DNA from: Chloroflexota bacterium
Lineage (GTDB): Bacteria > Chloroflexota > Anaerolineae > Promineifilales > Promineifilaceae
Assembly: GCA_024223125.1 (NCBI GenBank)
Contig: JAAEOP010000564.1
Span: 1 to 55,850 of the forward strand
Direction of reading: 5' to 3'
Length of the DNA stretch: 55,850 nucleotides
The position numbers and the translations under genes were made by a program. The notes under the pieces are model-generated. The model was not told where the DNA came from. It did not search any database and saw nothing but the letters and a program-made list of their open reading frames with translations. Within the stretch, counting starts at the first letter, position 1; each line of letters starts with the position of its first letter. Shown here piece after piece: positions 16,680 to 25,112 of this stretch.

Positions 16680-17822
16680 TTATGTACTAAAGAGGTGGGT
16701 CAAGATAGTGGTAGCTACCCCGCCCACGCTTTGTAAAAGGCCAATTTGCGGATTCTTAACCTGCGTGGCTCCGGCTCGCCCCGTTAATTGTAAAACAATC
16801 TCACAGGTCTGGTACATGGCCGTCGCCCCTATCGGATGTCCTCTGGCTTTCAGACCGCCCATCGTGGCCACGGGGACAGTTCCATGAATACTGATTTGCT
16901 TGTCGGCCGCCAGCCGCCAACCTTGCCCTGGTGCAGCAAACCCTACAGCTTCTAATAGTAGACAAGCCATGATGCTGAAGGCGTCATGCACTTCAAAAAA
17001 GCTCACATCTTCAAGTGTGATGTTGGCGTGGTGAAATGCTTTGTGGGCCGAAAGATGAGCCGCTGCCAGATGTAAAGGGTTTTGGCGCTGGTCCAGACGA
17101 AAACGATCAGTGGCCACGCTGGAAGCTAGAATACGCACCAGATTATCGGTAAAGGCACGGGCTTCATGATGGGGAGCCAGAATCACGGCCGCCGCACCAT
17201 CACAAATGGGAGAACAATCTAGTAAACGAATGGGGGGGACGATGGGACGGGAGTTTAGGACATCTGCGGCCGTTACCGGCTTATGGAACAGCGCCTTCGG
17301 GTTGGGCAGAGCGTTGTCATGGGCGTTTATGGCAAAATTAACCAGACCATCTTCCGGCATCTGGTAACTGTCCATATACAGGCGCATCAAGGCTGCATTT
17401 TTGCTGATGAGGGTGTCGCCCACGGCCACTTCTTGTTCGGCGTCCAGCGCTTTGGCCAGGGCAGGGGTGGCGCTGCCGCCGCTCATCTTTTCTACGCCGA
17501 CAGCTACAGCCAGGTCAGCTTCGCCGCTGGTTACGGCCAGATAAGCCATACGTAAAGCGGCCGCGCCGGTGGCCGTAGCCGCCCGCACTTGCAGCGCTTC
17601 TATACCTGTTAATCCTGCTTCATCAGCGATGAGGGCAGCCAGATGTTTTTGGTCTTGCAGTTCATCACTGAGCATGTTGCCGGCGAAGAGAGCGTCCACT
17701 TTGTCTACACCGGCGTCGGACATGGCCTGGGTAACGGCCGCCGCCCCCAACTGGCGCAAACTGTGGCTATGAACCTTTTGCACCGGAATCTGCCCAATGC
17801 CGATAATACTCACGTCGCGCAT
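16680..17822 (-). CDS. thiolase-superfamily protein with the nucleophilic Cys replaced by Thr
   Basis: The 380 residues have the fold markers of SCP2/acetyl-CoA-acetyltransferase-like thiolases: N-terminal DVSIIGIGQ, CDGAAAVIL, FFEVHDAFSIMA with the catalytic His, and GGLKARGHPIGATA with the second active-site His. At the position of the acyl-accepting cysteine (normally AACASGAAAL) this protein reads AATATGAAAL, so Thr83 replaces Cys. Ordinary Claisen condensation or thiolysis is therefore unlikely; it may be a non-catalytic or altered acyl-CoA-binding member. I chose the ATG at 17822 (MRDVSII); an in-frame ATG at 17867 with AAGGA three bases before it is possible. No Zn-ribbon/DUF35 partner gene is adjacent. 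Confidence 0.85.
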   Translation of the reverse strand: MRDVSIIGIGQIPVQKVHSHSLRQLGAAAVTQAMSDAGVDKVDALFAGNMLSDELQDQKHLAALIADEAGLTGIEALQVRAATATGAAALRMAYLAVTSGEADLAVAVGVEKMSGGSATPALAKALDAEQEVAVGDTLISKNAALMRLYMDSYQMPEDGLVNFAINAHDNALPNPKALFHKPVTAADVLNSRPIVPPIRLLDCSPICDGAAAVILAPHHEARAFTDNLVRILASSVATDRFRLDQRQNPLHLAAAHLSAHKAFHHANITLEDVSFFEVHDAFSIMACLLLEAVGFAAPGQGWRLAADKQISIHGTVPVATMGGLKARGHPIGATAMYQTCEIVLQLTGRAGATQVKNPQIGLLQSVGGVATTILTHLFST

Positions 17823-17889
17823 AGATAGATGGTAAAGACCGGCAAGGTTAATGACCAAAGGCCACATAAATCCTTGCAAGTCTCAAATA

Positions 17890-18159
17890 CTAAATTCCCC
17901 GTTTGAAAACACAAAAATACTTATTCGTCCAGCGACGAGAACCACTGCCTTCATGCACGAGAATATCCTCGTTTTTGCCTACATATGCGGGCTGCATGTG
18001 TACCAGCTCCCACCCTTTAGCCCCCAGCCGGTTGAGTTCCGGCATCAGGGCTTGCGGGCTGTAGACGGCTACCTTTTCAGGATTTAGAGTGTAATCTATA
18101 ATGTCTGCTTGTTCCTTGTGCGCTTCAATAAAAACTGTAAGATATTCCCATTGTTCCAT
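17890..18159 (-). CDS. small DUF4177-like protein
   Basis: This 89-residue protein starts MEQWEYLTVFIEA and contains LNRLGAKGWELVHMQP, the WEYxT...LNxLGxxGWELV pattern of DUF4177-type small proteins. It ends with YFCVFKRGI. The function of the family is unknown. A GAGGG site precedes the ATG at 18159. The reading frame is open further upstream to 18270, but that part overlaps the neighbouring gene's end and reads like non-coding sequence. It is on the same strand as, and 73 bases downstream of, the hypothetical membrane protein gene. Confidence 0.8.
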   Translation of the reverse strand: MEQWEYLTVFIEAHKEQADIIDYTLNPEKVAVYSPQALMPELNRLGAKGWELVHMQPAYVGKNEDILVHEGSGSRRWTNKYFCVFKRGI

Positions 18160-18232
18160 TTTAATACCCTCTCTGTAAATAACTGAAAATAAACCCCCTG
18201 GAAGTTCCTTAAATCTGAATTCATTCGGAACC

Positions 18233-19345
18233 TTAAGGCCCACTACCCAACAAACGCACGAAAAAGCCAAACACGTCTGTCAGATTTGCCAGCAAAAAGG
18301 CGAGGAGGGGCAATAAGGCCGAATTGATAAACCCCAGGCCAGCACGCATATCAAAGGCTGAGTTTCGCGTTGTTCGAATGCGGTCATGATAATCCATCAA
18401 TTTGTTAATAGATTCAATCGTTGCTTTCTCAGTCAGGTCTCCGGCCGCTTCCAAGGTTGTGATTTGCACTTGTAAACCGTTCAACTTTCTCCACTTCACC
18501 CGACGGATGATCGTTGCCAACGAATAGTGACCATTGATAAACACTAAAATGATGATGACCCAGACAACTACAACCAGAAAAATTGCGAGGCTCTCATTGA
18601 GCAAGCTAAACGAAAACAGCCAAAACGTAAGCAGCGCCAGTGAAATTGCTAACACAAACATCGTTCGGTTCAGCGCCCCGGATAGACGTTGTATAACCTC
18701 TGAACTGGCAGGGTCGGCCGCATAAATATCAAACTGATAGTGGCTGATTTGATTTGGGATCTTGAATACGATAAAAACCATAATAATGCTAATGGATCCT
18801 TGGAAAGCAACAATAATGCCAACCACATAAGCATCTAACCCAGCGCCACCGCGCACCTGATTCCAAAAGAATACGAATGATAGCGCGATTAACAAACTAA
18901 GGATGATACTCACTACAAACTGTCGTCGTAAATTGAAGGTGTGTTGCAGCCATTTGTCGAGCCGGCCCACATCTTGTTCATTGGCGAGGGCGTCCACAAC
19001 GGTATATTGCAATGTCTTCATCAACAATATATACATCTCCTCTGCTAAAGCTACGCCAATAGAAGCCATAAGCATAACGGTAATGCCGGCGAGGAAGACG
19101 TCAAATCTAGGGATGCCAGCCCCGGGCAAAATCATGATAATGAGAAAACTAAGCAACCATATGAGCAAGGTAAACACAATGCCCGTATACCAAAGCGGCA
19201 GTGGTTGATCATACCGTGTCAATTTGCGTGTGAGCTTTGCCACACCATCTAAGAAAAACCCGGTAAGGGATTGGTATTCACGGTTGTCGAGTTTGCGTTT
19301 GAGCGCTTCTTGTTTGGCAATTAGCTGCGGATCTGCTGGGGACAC
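18233..19345 (-). CDS. hypothetical multi-pass membrane protein, 370 aa
   Basis: About seven hydrophobic segments are visible, for example WYTGIVFTLLIWLLSFLIIM, VVSIILSLLIALSFVFFW and a C-terminal LLPLLAFLLANLTDVFGFFV. They are separated by polar loops and follow a charged cytosolic N-terminus. I do not recognise the family. The frame is open to an ATG at 19447, but the first 34 codons of that reading would be encoded by a 102-bp repeat. A perfect AAGGAG eight bases before GTG 19345 marks the native start (MSPADPQLIAKQEALKRK). The repeat ends immediately upstream of that ribosome-binding site, so it probably displaced or supplies the promoter region. Confidence 0.75.
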   Translation of the reverse strand: MSPADPQLIAKQEALKRKLDNREYQSLTGFFLDGVAKLTRKLTRYDQPLPLWYTGIVFTLLIWLLSFLIIMILPGAGIPRFDVFLAGITVMLMASIGVALAEEMYILLMKTLQYTVVDALANEQDVGRLDKWLQHTFNLRRQFVVSIILSLLIALSFVFFWNQVRGGAGLDAYVVGIIVAFQGSISIIMVFIVFKIPNQISHYQFDIYAADPASSEVIQRLSGALNRTMFVLAISLALLTFWLFSFSLLNESLAIFLVVVVWVIIILVFINGHYSLATIIRRVKWRKLNGLQVQITTLEAAGDLTEKATIESINKLMDYHDRIRTTRNSAFDMRAGLGFINSALLPLLAFLLANLTDVFGFFVRLLGSGP

Positions 19346-19364
19346 GGCCGTTTTCTCCTTGCTT

Positions 19365-19466
19365 AGGCCAATTCCAGAAAATAATGATCCCGAATTGATG
19401 CCATTTCGGGAATTGGCTGGAGGCTTTTTCAAAACGGGTAGGGTCATTTAATTTTTGAAAAAGCCT
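19365..19466 (+). repeat. 102-bp double-hairpin repeat, full copy 1
   Basis: The element consists of two adjacent hairpins. The first is built on CCAATTCC.../...GGAATTGG and the second on AGGCTTTTTCAAAA.../...TTTTGAAAAAGCCT. The ends are AGGCC and AGCCT. A copy of exactly the same length and opposite orientation lies at 42423-42524, and a truncated one at 6321-6360. It has no ORF of its own. It sits directly upstream of the ribosome-binding site of the 18233-19345 gene. Confidence 0.9.
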
Positions 19467-19501
19467 TACTTGTTCTACCCATAGTAACTACATCGTCGCA
19501 T

Positions 19502-20722
19502 TCAAATAACCTGTTTTTGGCGGAGCTGGGCCACGGCCGTTTCATCCCGTCCCAGCAGTGTTTGTAAAATTTCGGCCGTGTGCTGACCTAACAGCGGCGG
19601 TGGATAGCGAACTGAGGCAGGGTTGGTGGGAATTTTGAGTGGTGAGTTGATCAGGGGGACTGTACCGGCCGTGGGATGGGACACATCCAGCCGGGTTTGG
19701 CGCACGTACACCTGTTCATGGGCAAAAACCTGGGCCATATTATTGATAGGAGCCGAAGGAATACCGATCTCATCGCACAAAGCCATCCAATCGGCCGCGG
19801 GGTGTGTCTGGAATAAATCGTTAAGCATGGAAACGACCTCTATCCGATTACTGACACGGGCGGTGTTGGTGGCAAAACGGTCGTCTGTAATCCATTCAGG
19901 GTGGTTAACGGCCGTACAAAACTTTGCCCACTGTCCATCATTGCCACAAGCAAAAGCAAACTGCTGGTCTTGGGACTGGAACTCCTGATAAGGCACAATG
20001 CTGGGATGCCCATTCCCAAACCGTCCCGGCAGCTCGCCCGACACCAGGTAGTTACTGGCTACATAAGACATCAAGGCCATCTGCGAATCTAGCAAAGCCA
20101 TGTCAATGTACTGCCCGGCGCCAGTGCGTTCGCGGGCAAACAGCGCTGCTAGAATCGCATTGCTGGCAAAAATCCCCGTAGCCAGATCGACAATGGCAAC
20201 GCCGGCGCGGGTGGGGTCGCCATCAGCCGGGCCGGTGATGCTCATGAAGCCGCCCAAAGCCTGCACCATAAAATCGTAGCCGGGGCGGTCTTTATAAGGG
20301 CCGCTTGTGCCGTAGCCGGTGATGGTACAGTAGATGAGGCCAGGGCGTAATTGTTGCAATGTATCATAATCCAGCCCCCATTTAGCCAATGTACCCGTAC
20401 GGAAATTTTCTACCAACACATCCCCCTGACGAATTAAATCCTTTAATATAGCTATCCCCTGTTCGCTTTTCAAGTTTAAGGTCAGGCTGCGTTTGTTGCG
20501 ATTAGCAGACAGGAAATAGGCGGATTCACCACGACGGCCGTCGGCCGTTTCAGTAAAGGGCGGCCCCCAATGGCGCGTATCATCACCCCGGCCAGGCACT
20601 TCGATTTTAATCACATCAGCCCCCAGATCGCCCAACATCATGGTACAGTACGGTCCGGCCAGCACCCGCGTCAGGTCAATGACCCGGATGCCGTCTAACA
20701 AGCCTGTTTGTTTTGTTTCCAT
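19502..20722 (-). CDS. class III CoA-transferase (CaiB/BaiF family)
   Basis: This 406-residue cytoplasmic enzyme has the family signature at the N-terminus: LLDGIRVIDLTRVLAGPYC, then LGADVIKIE, RNKRSLTLNLKS and the TGYGTSGPYKDRPGYDFM block, followed by GAGQYIDMALLDSQMAL. Members move CoA between organic acids through an aspartyl-CoA anhydride. The substrate cannot be read from sequence. A GGAG ribosome-binding site precedes the ATG at 20722. It is divergent from the glycyl-radical/molybdenum-hydroxylase operon and may feed the same catabolic pathway, but that link is positional inference only. Confidence 0.93.
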   Translation of the reverse strand: METKQTGLLDGIRVIDLTRVLAGPYCTMMLGDLGADVIKIEVPGRGDDTRHWGPPFTETADGRRGESAYFLSANRNKRSLTLNLKSEQGIAILKDLIRQGDVLVENFRTGTLAKWGLDYDTLQQLRPGLIYCTITGYGTSGPYKDRPGYDFMVQALGGFMSITGPADGDPTRAGVAIVDLATGIFASNAILAALFARERTGAGQYIDMALLDSQMALMSYVASNYLVSGELPGRFGNGHPSIVPYQEFQSQDQQFAFACGNDGQWAKFCTAVNHPEWITDDRFATNTARVSNRIEVVSMLNDLFQTHPAADWMALCDEIGIPSAPINNMAQVFAHEQVYVRQTRLDVSHPTAGTVPLINSPLKIPTNPASVRYPPPLLGQHTAEILQTLLGRDETAVAQLRQKQVI

Positions 20723-20787
20723 CGTTTACTCCGAAGTTTGACAAGAATTAACCATTCCGTGATAATAAATTTCCCTCTTGTGGAAGG

Positions 20788-20818
20788 TTGATTTTAACAC
20801 TTTCAATCCTAGTAAAAT
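20788..20818 (+). promoter_or_regulatory. possible sigma-70-type promoter for the glycyl-radical operon
   Basis: TTGATT (20788-20793) and TAAAAT (20813-20818) are separated by 19 bases, within the divergent spacer between the CoA-transferase and the operon starting at 20935. The spacing is long, so the call is weak. A TTGACA at 20847 is another candidate -35, but it has no convincing -10. Confidence 0.3.
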
Positions 20819-20873
20819 GATATGAGGCATCTGTTAGTTTAGCAAGTTGACATGAGTATTGATCCTCATTTTG

Positions 20874-20921
20874 GAGAAGGAATCTCGTATGAAACCAGCC
20901 CCTTTTGAATATATCGCCCCT
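20874..20921 (+). repeat. left copy of a 48-bp direct repeat (remnant of the FAD-subunit gene start)
   Basis: GAGAAGGAAT through ATATCGCCCCT matches 24225-24272 with only two mismatches. It includes the ribosome-binding site, the ATG and the first eleven codons of the FAD-subunit gene. Here the frame stops after 22 codons, overlapping the activase start. The two copies bracket the glycyl-radical module exactly, which marks an insertion or recombination junction. Confidence 0.9.
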
Positions 20922-20934
20922 GGTTTTTATGACC

Positions 20935-21834
20935 ATGAAAACTGCTGCCTTATTTGATATTCAACGTTTTTCGCTCCACGATGGGCCAGGAATTCGGACG
21001 ACGATATTCCTGAAAGGTTGCCCCTTGCGCTGTCGTTGGTGTCAAAATCCAGAATCTCACACACTAAAACCAGAGATTGCCTTTTATGCTGAACAATGTT
21101 GCCAATGCTATCAATGCGCGGCCGTTTGCCCTCCACAAGCAATATTACACGGCGAAAACAAGCGCGTTGATTATTCCAAATGCAATGCCTGCGGTGAATG
21201 CGTTTCCGTATGCCAAAATCGCGGCTTAAGGATGATTGGGGACGACTGGAACGGCGAAAGATTGCTGGTCGAATTATTGAAAGATAAAGATCACTTTGTT
21301 GAATCTGGCGGCGGCGTCACCGTTTCCGGCGGTGAGCCAATGACGCAGGCAAAATTCTTGCAAGCGTGGCTGCCGCAGGTAAAAGCAAACGGCATTCATG
21401 CTACAATGGAAACCTGTGGGCTTTTCAAATGGGAATTAATGGAGACGCTCCTTCCCTGCCTCGATCTCATTTATTACGATCTTAAATTGATGGACGCACA
21501 ACGCCACAAAGAACATACCGGATATGACAATAAATTGATTTTGGACAATTTCAGCCGCTTAACTCGATCGGCGGTTAAACTGCAAGCCAGAATGCCCCTC
21601 ATTCCCAGCATCAACGACGACTATCTAAATATCCAAGCGACCGCACAGTTTTTGAAACGACAGGGACATCGCTCTATTCATTGCTTACCTTACCATAATC
21701 TGGGCGAAGCTAAACTCCCCCGTATAAACACCGAGTTGGAACCCTTGCATCTGGAACGGCATACGGCCGTTGCCCTCGCCCGTATAAAAGATAGATTTGA
21801 ACAGGAAGGAATAAATGCAATCATATACAATTAA
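20935..21834 (+). CDS. glycyl-radical enzyme activase (radical SAM)
   Basis: The 299-residue activase generates the glycyl radical on the enzyme encoded next. The radical-SAM cluster motif is in KGCPLRCRWCQNPE (CxxxCxxC). A ferredoxin-like insert follows with two further 4Fe-4S motifs (CCQCYQCAAVCP and CNACGECVSVC). SAM-binding VSGGEPM and the GxxxTCG-like METCG follow, the usual order in PFL2-type activases. It is oxygen-sensitive and cytosolic. The ATG at 20935 is chosen (MKTAALFDIQRFS); ATG 20929 is two codons upstream. Its 3' end overlaps the enzyme gene by 20 bases, implying translational coupling. Confidence 0.95.
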   Translation: MKTAALFDIQRFSLHDGPGIRTTIFLKGCPLRCRWCQNPESHTLKPEIAFYAEQCCQCYQCAAVCPPQAILHGENKRVDYSKCNACGECVSVCQNRGLRMIGDDWNGERLLVELLKDKDHFVESGGGVTVSGGEPMTQAKFLQAWLPQVKANGIHATMETCGLFKWELMETLLPCLDLIYYDLKLMDAQRHKEHTGYDNKLILDNFSRLTRSAVKLQARMPLIPSINDDYLNIQATAQFLKRQGHRSIHCLPYHNLGEAKLPRINTELEPLHLERHTAVALARIKDRFEQEGINAIIYN

Positions 21835-24226
21835 AGAATCGGCGGCCGTCAACGGAAAGACAACAAAAACCAGCGCTTCCCGCGTGTTGCGCTTAAAGGA
21901 AGCAGTTCAAACCGCCCGCCCCGGTGTTTGCACAGAAAGAGCCATCATCTGGACGCAATATCATAAAAATCGCCCCAACAGGAAAAAATCAATCCACATA
22001 CAAATGGCCGAAGCTTTGCGCCAACTCCTGTTAAACAAAAGCGTCCAAATTTATCCTGACGAGCTAATTGTGGGCAACTACTCATCCAAAAGAGTCGGCG
22101 GGTCTCTCTTTCCTGAACTGCATGGCCTGATGATGCTGGAAGATATTTTCAAGTTTTCCAAACGAGAGACAAACCCACTGCAAATTAACAATGACGAAAT
22201 CAAACAATTGCTCAAAATAGTTCCCTTTTGGCAATCTCGATACCTGGCCTTAAAAGCGTATAAATCGCCGCTTAAAAAAATAAAGCTCATAGCGGGACAA
22301 CTGCGCGGTCATTTTTACCTCATCAACGAATCTGGCGGCGTTGCCCATCTGGCGCCAGACTATGAAAAACTGCTGGCGATAGGCACAGAAGGGATTGCGG
22401 CCGAGGCGGCTAAAAGGCAAAAAGAGGTTGACGCCAAGTCGGACGAATGGCTGTATTACGAGGCAACGATGATAATAGCCGAAGGATTAGCTCAATTTGG
22501 TGAACGATACGCCAACTTGGCCGACGAAATGGCCGCAAAAGAACCGTTGCCTGAGCGCAAGGTGGAACTGGAAAATATCGCCCAAATATGCCGCCGTGTT
22601 CCTCGGAAAGGGGCATCCTCATTTTATGAAGCGCTCCAATCACTATTTTTTGTCCAAATAGCCATTAATCTGGAAAGTTTGGACAATGGCATTTGTCCCG
22701 GCCGTATGGATCAATACCTATATCCATTTTATGAGCGCGATATACAGGCGGGCAAGCTGACCCGTGCGGAGGCCAAAGAACTGCTCTCTGCCTTTTCCAT
22801 CAAAACATCGGAAATAATCCCCATATTTTCTGAGCGCATAACTCAGTTTCATGGTGGTTTTTTGAGCGGACAAGTTGTAACGGTAGGCGGTGTAGACGCC
22901 AATGGGGATGATGCCGTTAACGAACTTAGCTACATCTTTTTAGAGGTAATGGACGATCTGCAAATGCGCCAGCCTAATTATCATGCCCGATTGAGCGTCA
23001 CTTCCCCGCAGGCGTATCGGGACAAAATCAACGCTATTTTGTCTGCCGGCGGCAATTCTCCTGCGCTTTATAATGACGAGATCATTATAGAGACGATGGT
23101 TCAACAGGGGTATAAAGTTGAGGATGCCAGAAATTACACCGGCATTGGCTGTGTGGAGCCGGTAGCGCAAGGGCAGAGTTTTGCCTCTACTGACGCAGCT
23201 TTGGTAAACGTCCCGCTTTGTTTGGAAATGGCGCTGAACGAGGGCATAAGATTTGGCGCTTTCGTCCGCTCAGGGGCTAAAACGGTGTCAGTGGCGAATA
23301 TGAAATCTATGGCAGATGTTAAAGCGGCTTTTGCAACGCAATTGGAATTTCAATTACGCAATCTAATCGCCGATCTTCAAGCGATTGAAGTCGCCAACCG
23401 TAATTATCATCCCACACCGCTGACCAGCGCGCTGTTGGACGGCTGCCTGAAATCGGGGAAATGCTCGACGGCCGGAGGGGCAACTTATAATTTTTCCGGC
23501 GTACAATGTGTCGGGGCTTCTGATGTGGGAGACGCTCTTTACGCTATTGAAACGGCCGTTTTCCGCGATCAAAAACTGTCTTTGCCCGAACTCGTAGACA
23601 TATTGCAGGGCGACATCCCCAACGCTCCCTGGTCAGCTTACTTGCGCGGGCTAAACAAATTTGGCAACGATGATGAGAAGGTCGATCTATGGACGCGATA
23701 TGTTATAGAAACCTTCTCCGATTTCATGAGCCAGTTTGAGAATACGCGGGGCGGCAAATATACGACCGGCCTTTATTCCGTTACCGCGCACCGGTTTTTT
23801 GGTAAAATTACGGGGGCGATGGCACACGGCCGTAAAAAAGGACAAACGTTTTCTTCTGGCATAGCGCCGGGAAACGGAGCCGACAGAAACGGCCCCACCG
23901 CTTTGTTAAATTCGATGAACCGGCTAGATTTTTCAAAAACCGCCAATGGAATCAACTTTAATCTGAAATTTGACCGCCACACATTGCGTGGCAAGACGGG
24001 AACGATGGCGCTAGACAGCCTGATAAAAACATATTTCCGGCGCGGCGGTATGCAAGCGCAAATCAATGTCCTCGATCCACAAGTATTGCTGAAAGCCCGC
24101 GACAATCCCGATCTGTATCCTAATTTATTGGTGCGTGTCTCCGGTTATTCAGCCTATTTCAATGATTTGACGCCGGAAATGCAAGATGAAATCATCAGAC
24201 GAAGCTCTCTTGGTTTCGCGGATTGA
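21815..24226 (+). CDS. glycyl-radical enzyme, PFL2/dehydratase-lyase group
   Basis: The protein has 803 residues with both radical-site hallmarks: the thiyl cysteine Cys446 in YTGIGCVEPVAQG, followed by Glu448 as in eliminating lyases and dehydratases, and the C-terminal glycyl loop RVSGYSAYF with Gly777, 26 residues from the end. The length matches glycerol dehydratase, choline TMA-lyase, hydroxyproline dehydratase and related enzymes. The specific substrate is not evident, and I would not assign one. It needs anaerobic activation by the preceding activase. An AGGAAGGA site precedes the ATG at 21815. The stop codon falls within the right copy of the 48-bp direct repeat, so the module ends exactly at the next gene's ribosome-binding site. 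Confidence 0.93.
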   Translation: MQSYTIKESAAVNGKTTKTSASRVLRLKEAVQTARPGVCTERAIIWTQYHKNRPNRKKSIHIQMAEALRQLLLNKSVQIYPDELIVGNYSSKRVGGSLFPELHGLMMLEDIFKFSKRETNPLQINNDEIKQLLKIVPFWQSRYLALKAYKSPLKKIKLIAGQLRGHFYLINESGGVAHLAPDYEKLLAIGTEGIAAEAAKRQKEVDAKSDEWLYYEATMIIAEGLAQFGERYANLADEMAAKEPLPERKVELENIAQICRRVPRKGASSFYEALQSLFFVQIAINLESLDNGICPGRMDQYLYPFYERDIQAGKLTRAEAKELLSAFSIKTSEIIPIFSERITQFHGGFLSGQVVTVGGVDANGDDAVNELSYIFLEVMDDLQMRQPNYHARLSVTSPQAYRDKINAILSAGGNSPALYNDEIIIETMVQQGYKVEDARNYTGIGCVEPVAQGQSFASTDAALVNVPLCLEMALNEGIRFGAFVRSGAKTVSVANMKSMADVKAAFATQLEFQLRNLIADLQAIEVANRNYHPTPLTSALLDGCLKSGKCSTAGGATYNFSGVQCVGASDVGDALYAIETAVFRDQKLSLPELVDILQGDIPNAPWSAYLRGLNKFGNDDEKVDLWTRYVIETFSDFMSQFENTRGGKYTTGLYSVTAHRFFGKITGAMAHGRKKGQTFSSGIAPGNGADRNGPTALLNSMNRLDFSKTANGINFNLKFDRHTLRGKTGTMALDSLIKTYFRRGGMQAQINVLDPQVLLKARDNPDLYPNLLVRVSGYSAYFNDLTPEMQDEIIRRSSLGFAD

Positions 24227-24272
24227 GAAGGAATTTCATATGAAACCAGCCCCTTTTGAATATATCGCCCCT
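24225..24272 (+). repeat. right copy of the 48-bp direct repeat
   Basis: This is the native context of the repeat: ribosome-binding site GAGAAGGA, ATG at 24240, and codons 1-11 of the FAD subunit. Its partner is at 20874-20921. It overlaps the last two bases of the glycyl-radical enzyme gene. Confidence 0.9.
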
Positions 24273-25112
24273 CAATCATTGGCAGAAGCGTTGACGGCCG
24301 TGCAAACGCATGGCTTTGACGCTAAATTACTGGCCGGTGGACAAAGTCTGGTTCCGGTTATGAATTTTCGGTTGGCGCAGCCAGGTGTGTTGGTGGATTT
24401 GAATGATATTGCGGAATTAGATTTTGTACAGCGAGAGGCAGACGGCCGTTTCCGCTTCGGTAGCATGACCCGACAAAGAACATTGGAGTACCATCCTCTG
24501 ATTGCTGAACATTTACCCCTGCTGTATGAAACAATGCCCCACATTGCCCATTCCCAAATCCGCAACCGGGGCACACTTGGCGGCAGTCTTGTCCATGCTG
24601 ACCCGGCGGCCGAATTGCCGGTGATTGCGGTGGCCTTAAACGGCCGTTTCAAATTACAAAAATCAGACGGCGAACGATGGGTTAGCAGCAGCGACTTCTT
24701 TACCAGCCTTTTTGAAACAGCCTGTGAAGATGAGGAAATCCTGACCGAAATCGAAATCCCTCCCCTACCGCCCCGCACGGGCACAGCTTTTATGGAAGTG
24801 TCGCGACGGCATGGCGATTTTGGTCTGGGTGGGGTAGCGGCCGTTGTCACTCTAAATGAAGATGGTCATTGTACGGCCGTCCGGCTGGTTTACCTGAACG
24901 CTGGCGATGTGCCGATGGTCGCCCGGCAGGCCGCCCAACAGTTGATTGGGGAAAAGGAAGGGGATGAGTTGTTTACGGCCGTGGCCGAAGCTGCCCAATC
25001 CGAAATAGACCCAACCGGCGATATTCATGCTTCTGCCGATTACAAACGACATTTAGCCAGCGTATTGACAATACGGGCTTTGAAACAAGCTTTTACGAGG
25101 GCCTTATCATGA
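24240..25112 (+). CDS. molybdenum-hydroxylase FAD-binding subunit (CoxM/XdhB type)
   Basis: This 290-residue medium subunit of the xanthine dehydrogenase/CO dehydrogenase family carries electrons between the 2Fe-2S subunit and the acceptor. FAD-binding motifs are LLAGGQSLVP near residue 32 and IRNRGTLGGSLVHADP near residue 110, followed by a C-terminal CO_deh_flav_C-like domain. The start is ATG 24240 (MKPAPFEYIAPQSLAEAL) with a GAGAAGGA ribosome-binding site. The frame is open upstream to 24186, but that part belongs to the glycyl-radical gene. The 3' end overlaps the next gene as ATGA. No molybdopterin-binding large subunit is found in the window. Confidence 0.95.
   Translation: MKPAPFEYIAPQSLAEALTAVQTHGFDAKLLAGGQSLVPVMNFRLAQPGVLVDLNDIAELDFVQREADGRFRFGSMTRQRTLEYHPLIAEHLPLLYETMPHIAHSQIRNRGTLGGSLVHADPAAELPVIAVALNGRFKLQKSDGERWVSSSDFFTSLFETACEDEEILTEIEIPPLPPRTGTAFMEVSRRHGDFGLGGVAAVVTLNEDGHCTAVRLVYLNAGDVPMVARQAAQQLIGEKEGDELFTAVAEAAQSEIDPTGDIHASADYKRHLASVLTIRALKQAFTRALS

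Noticed and set aside
19346..19447. N-terminal extension of the membrane protein starting at ATG 19447
   Set aside because: Those 34 codons are encoded by a dispersed 102-bp repeat, and a perfect AAGGAG precedes GTG 19345.
20748..20936. 62-residue minus-strand frame in the divergent spacer
   Set aside because: It overlaps the direct-repeat stub and the operon's promoter area; no family resemblance and no ribosome-binding site.
20874..24272. Reading the 48-bp repeat as an att site of an integrative element
   Set aside because: No integrase or excisionase lies between the copies, and the repeat is simply the start of a gene; duplication or recombination fits better.
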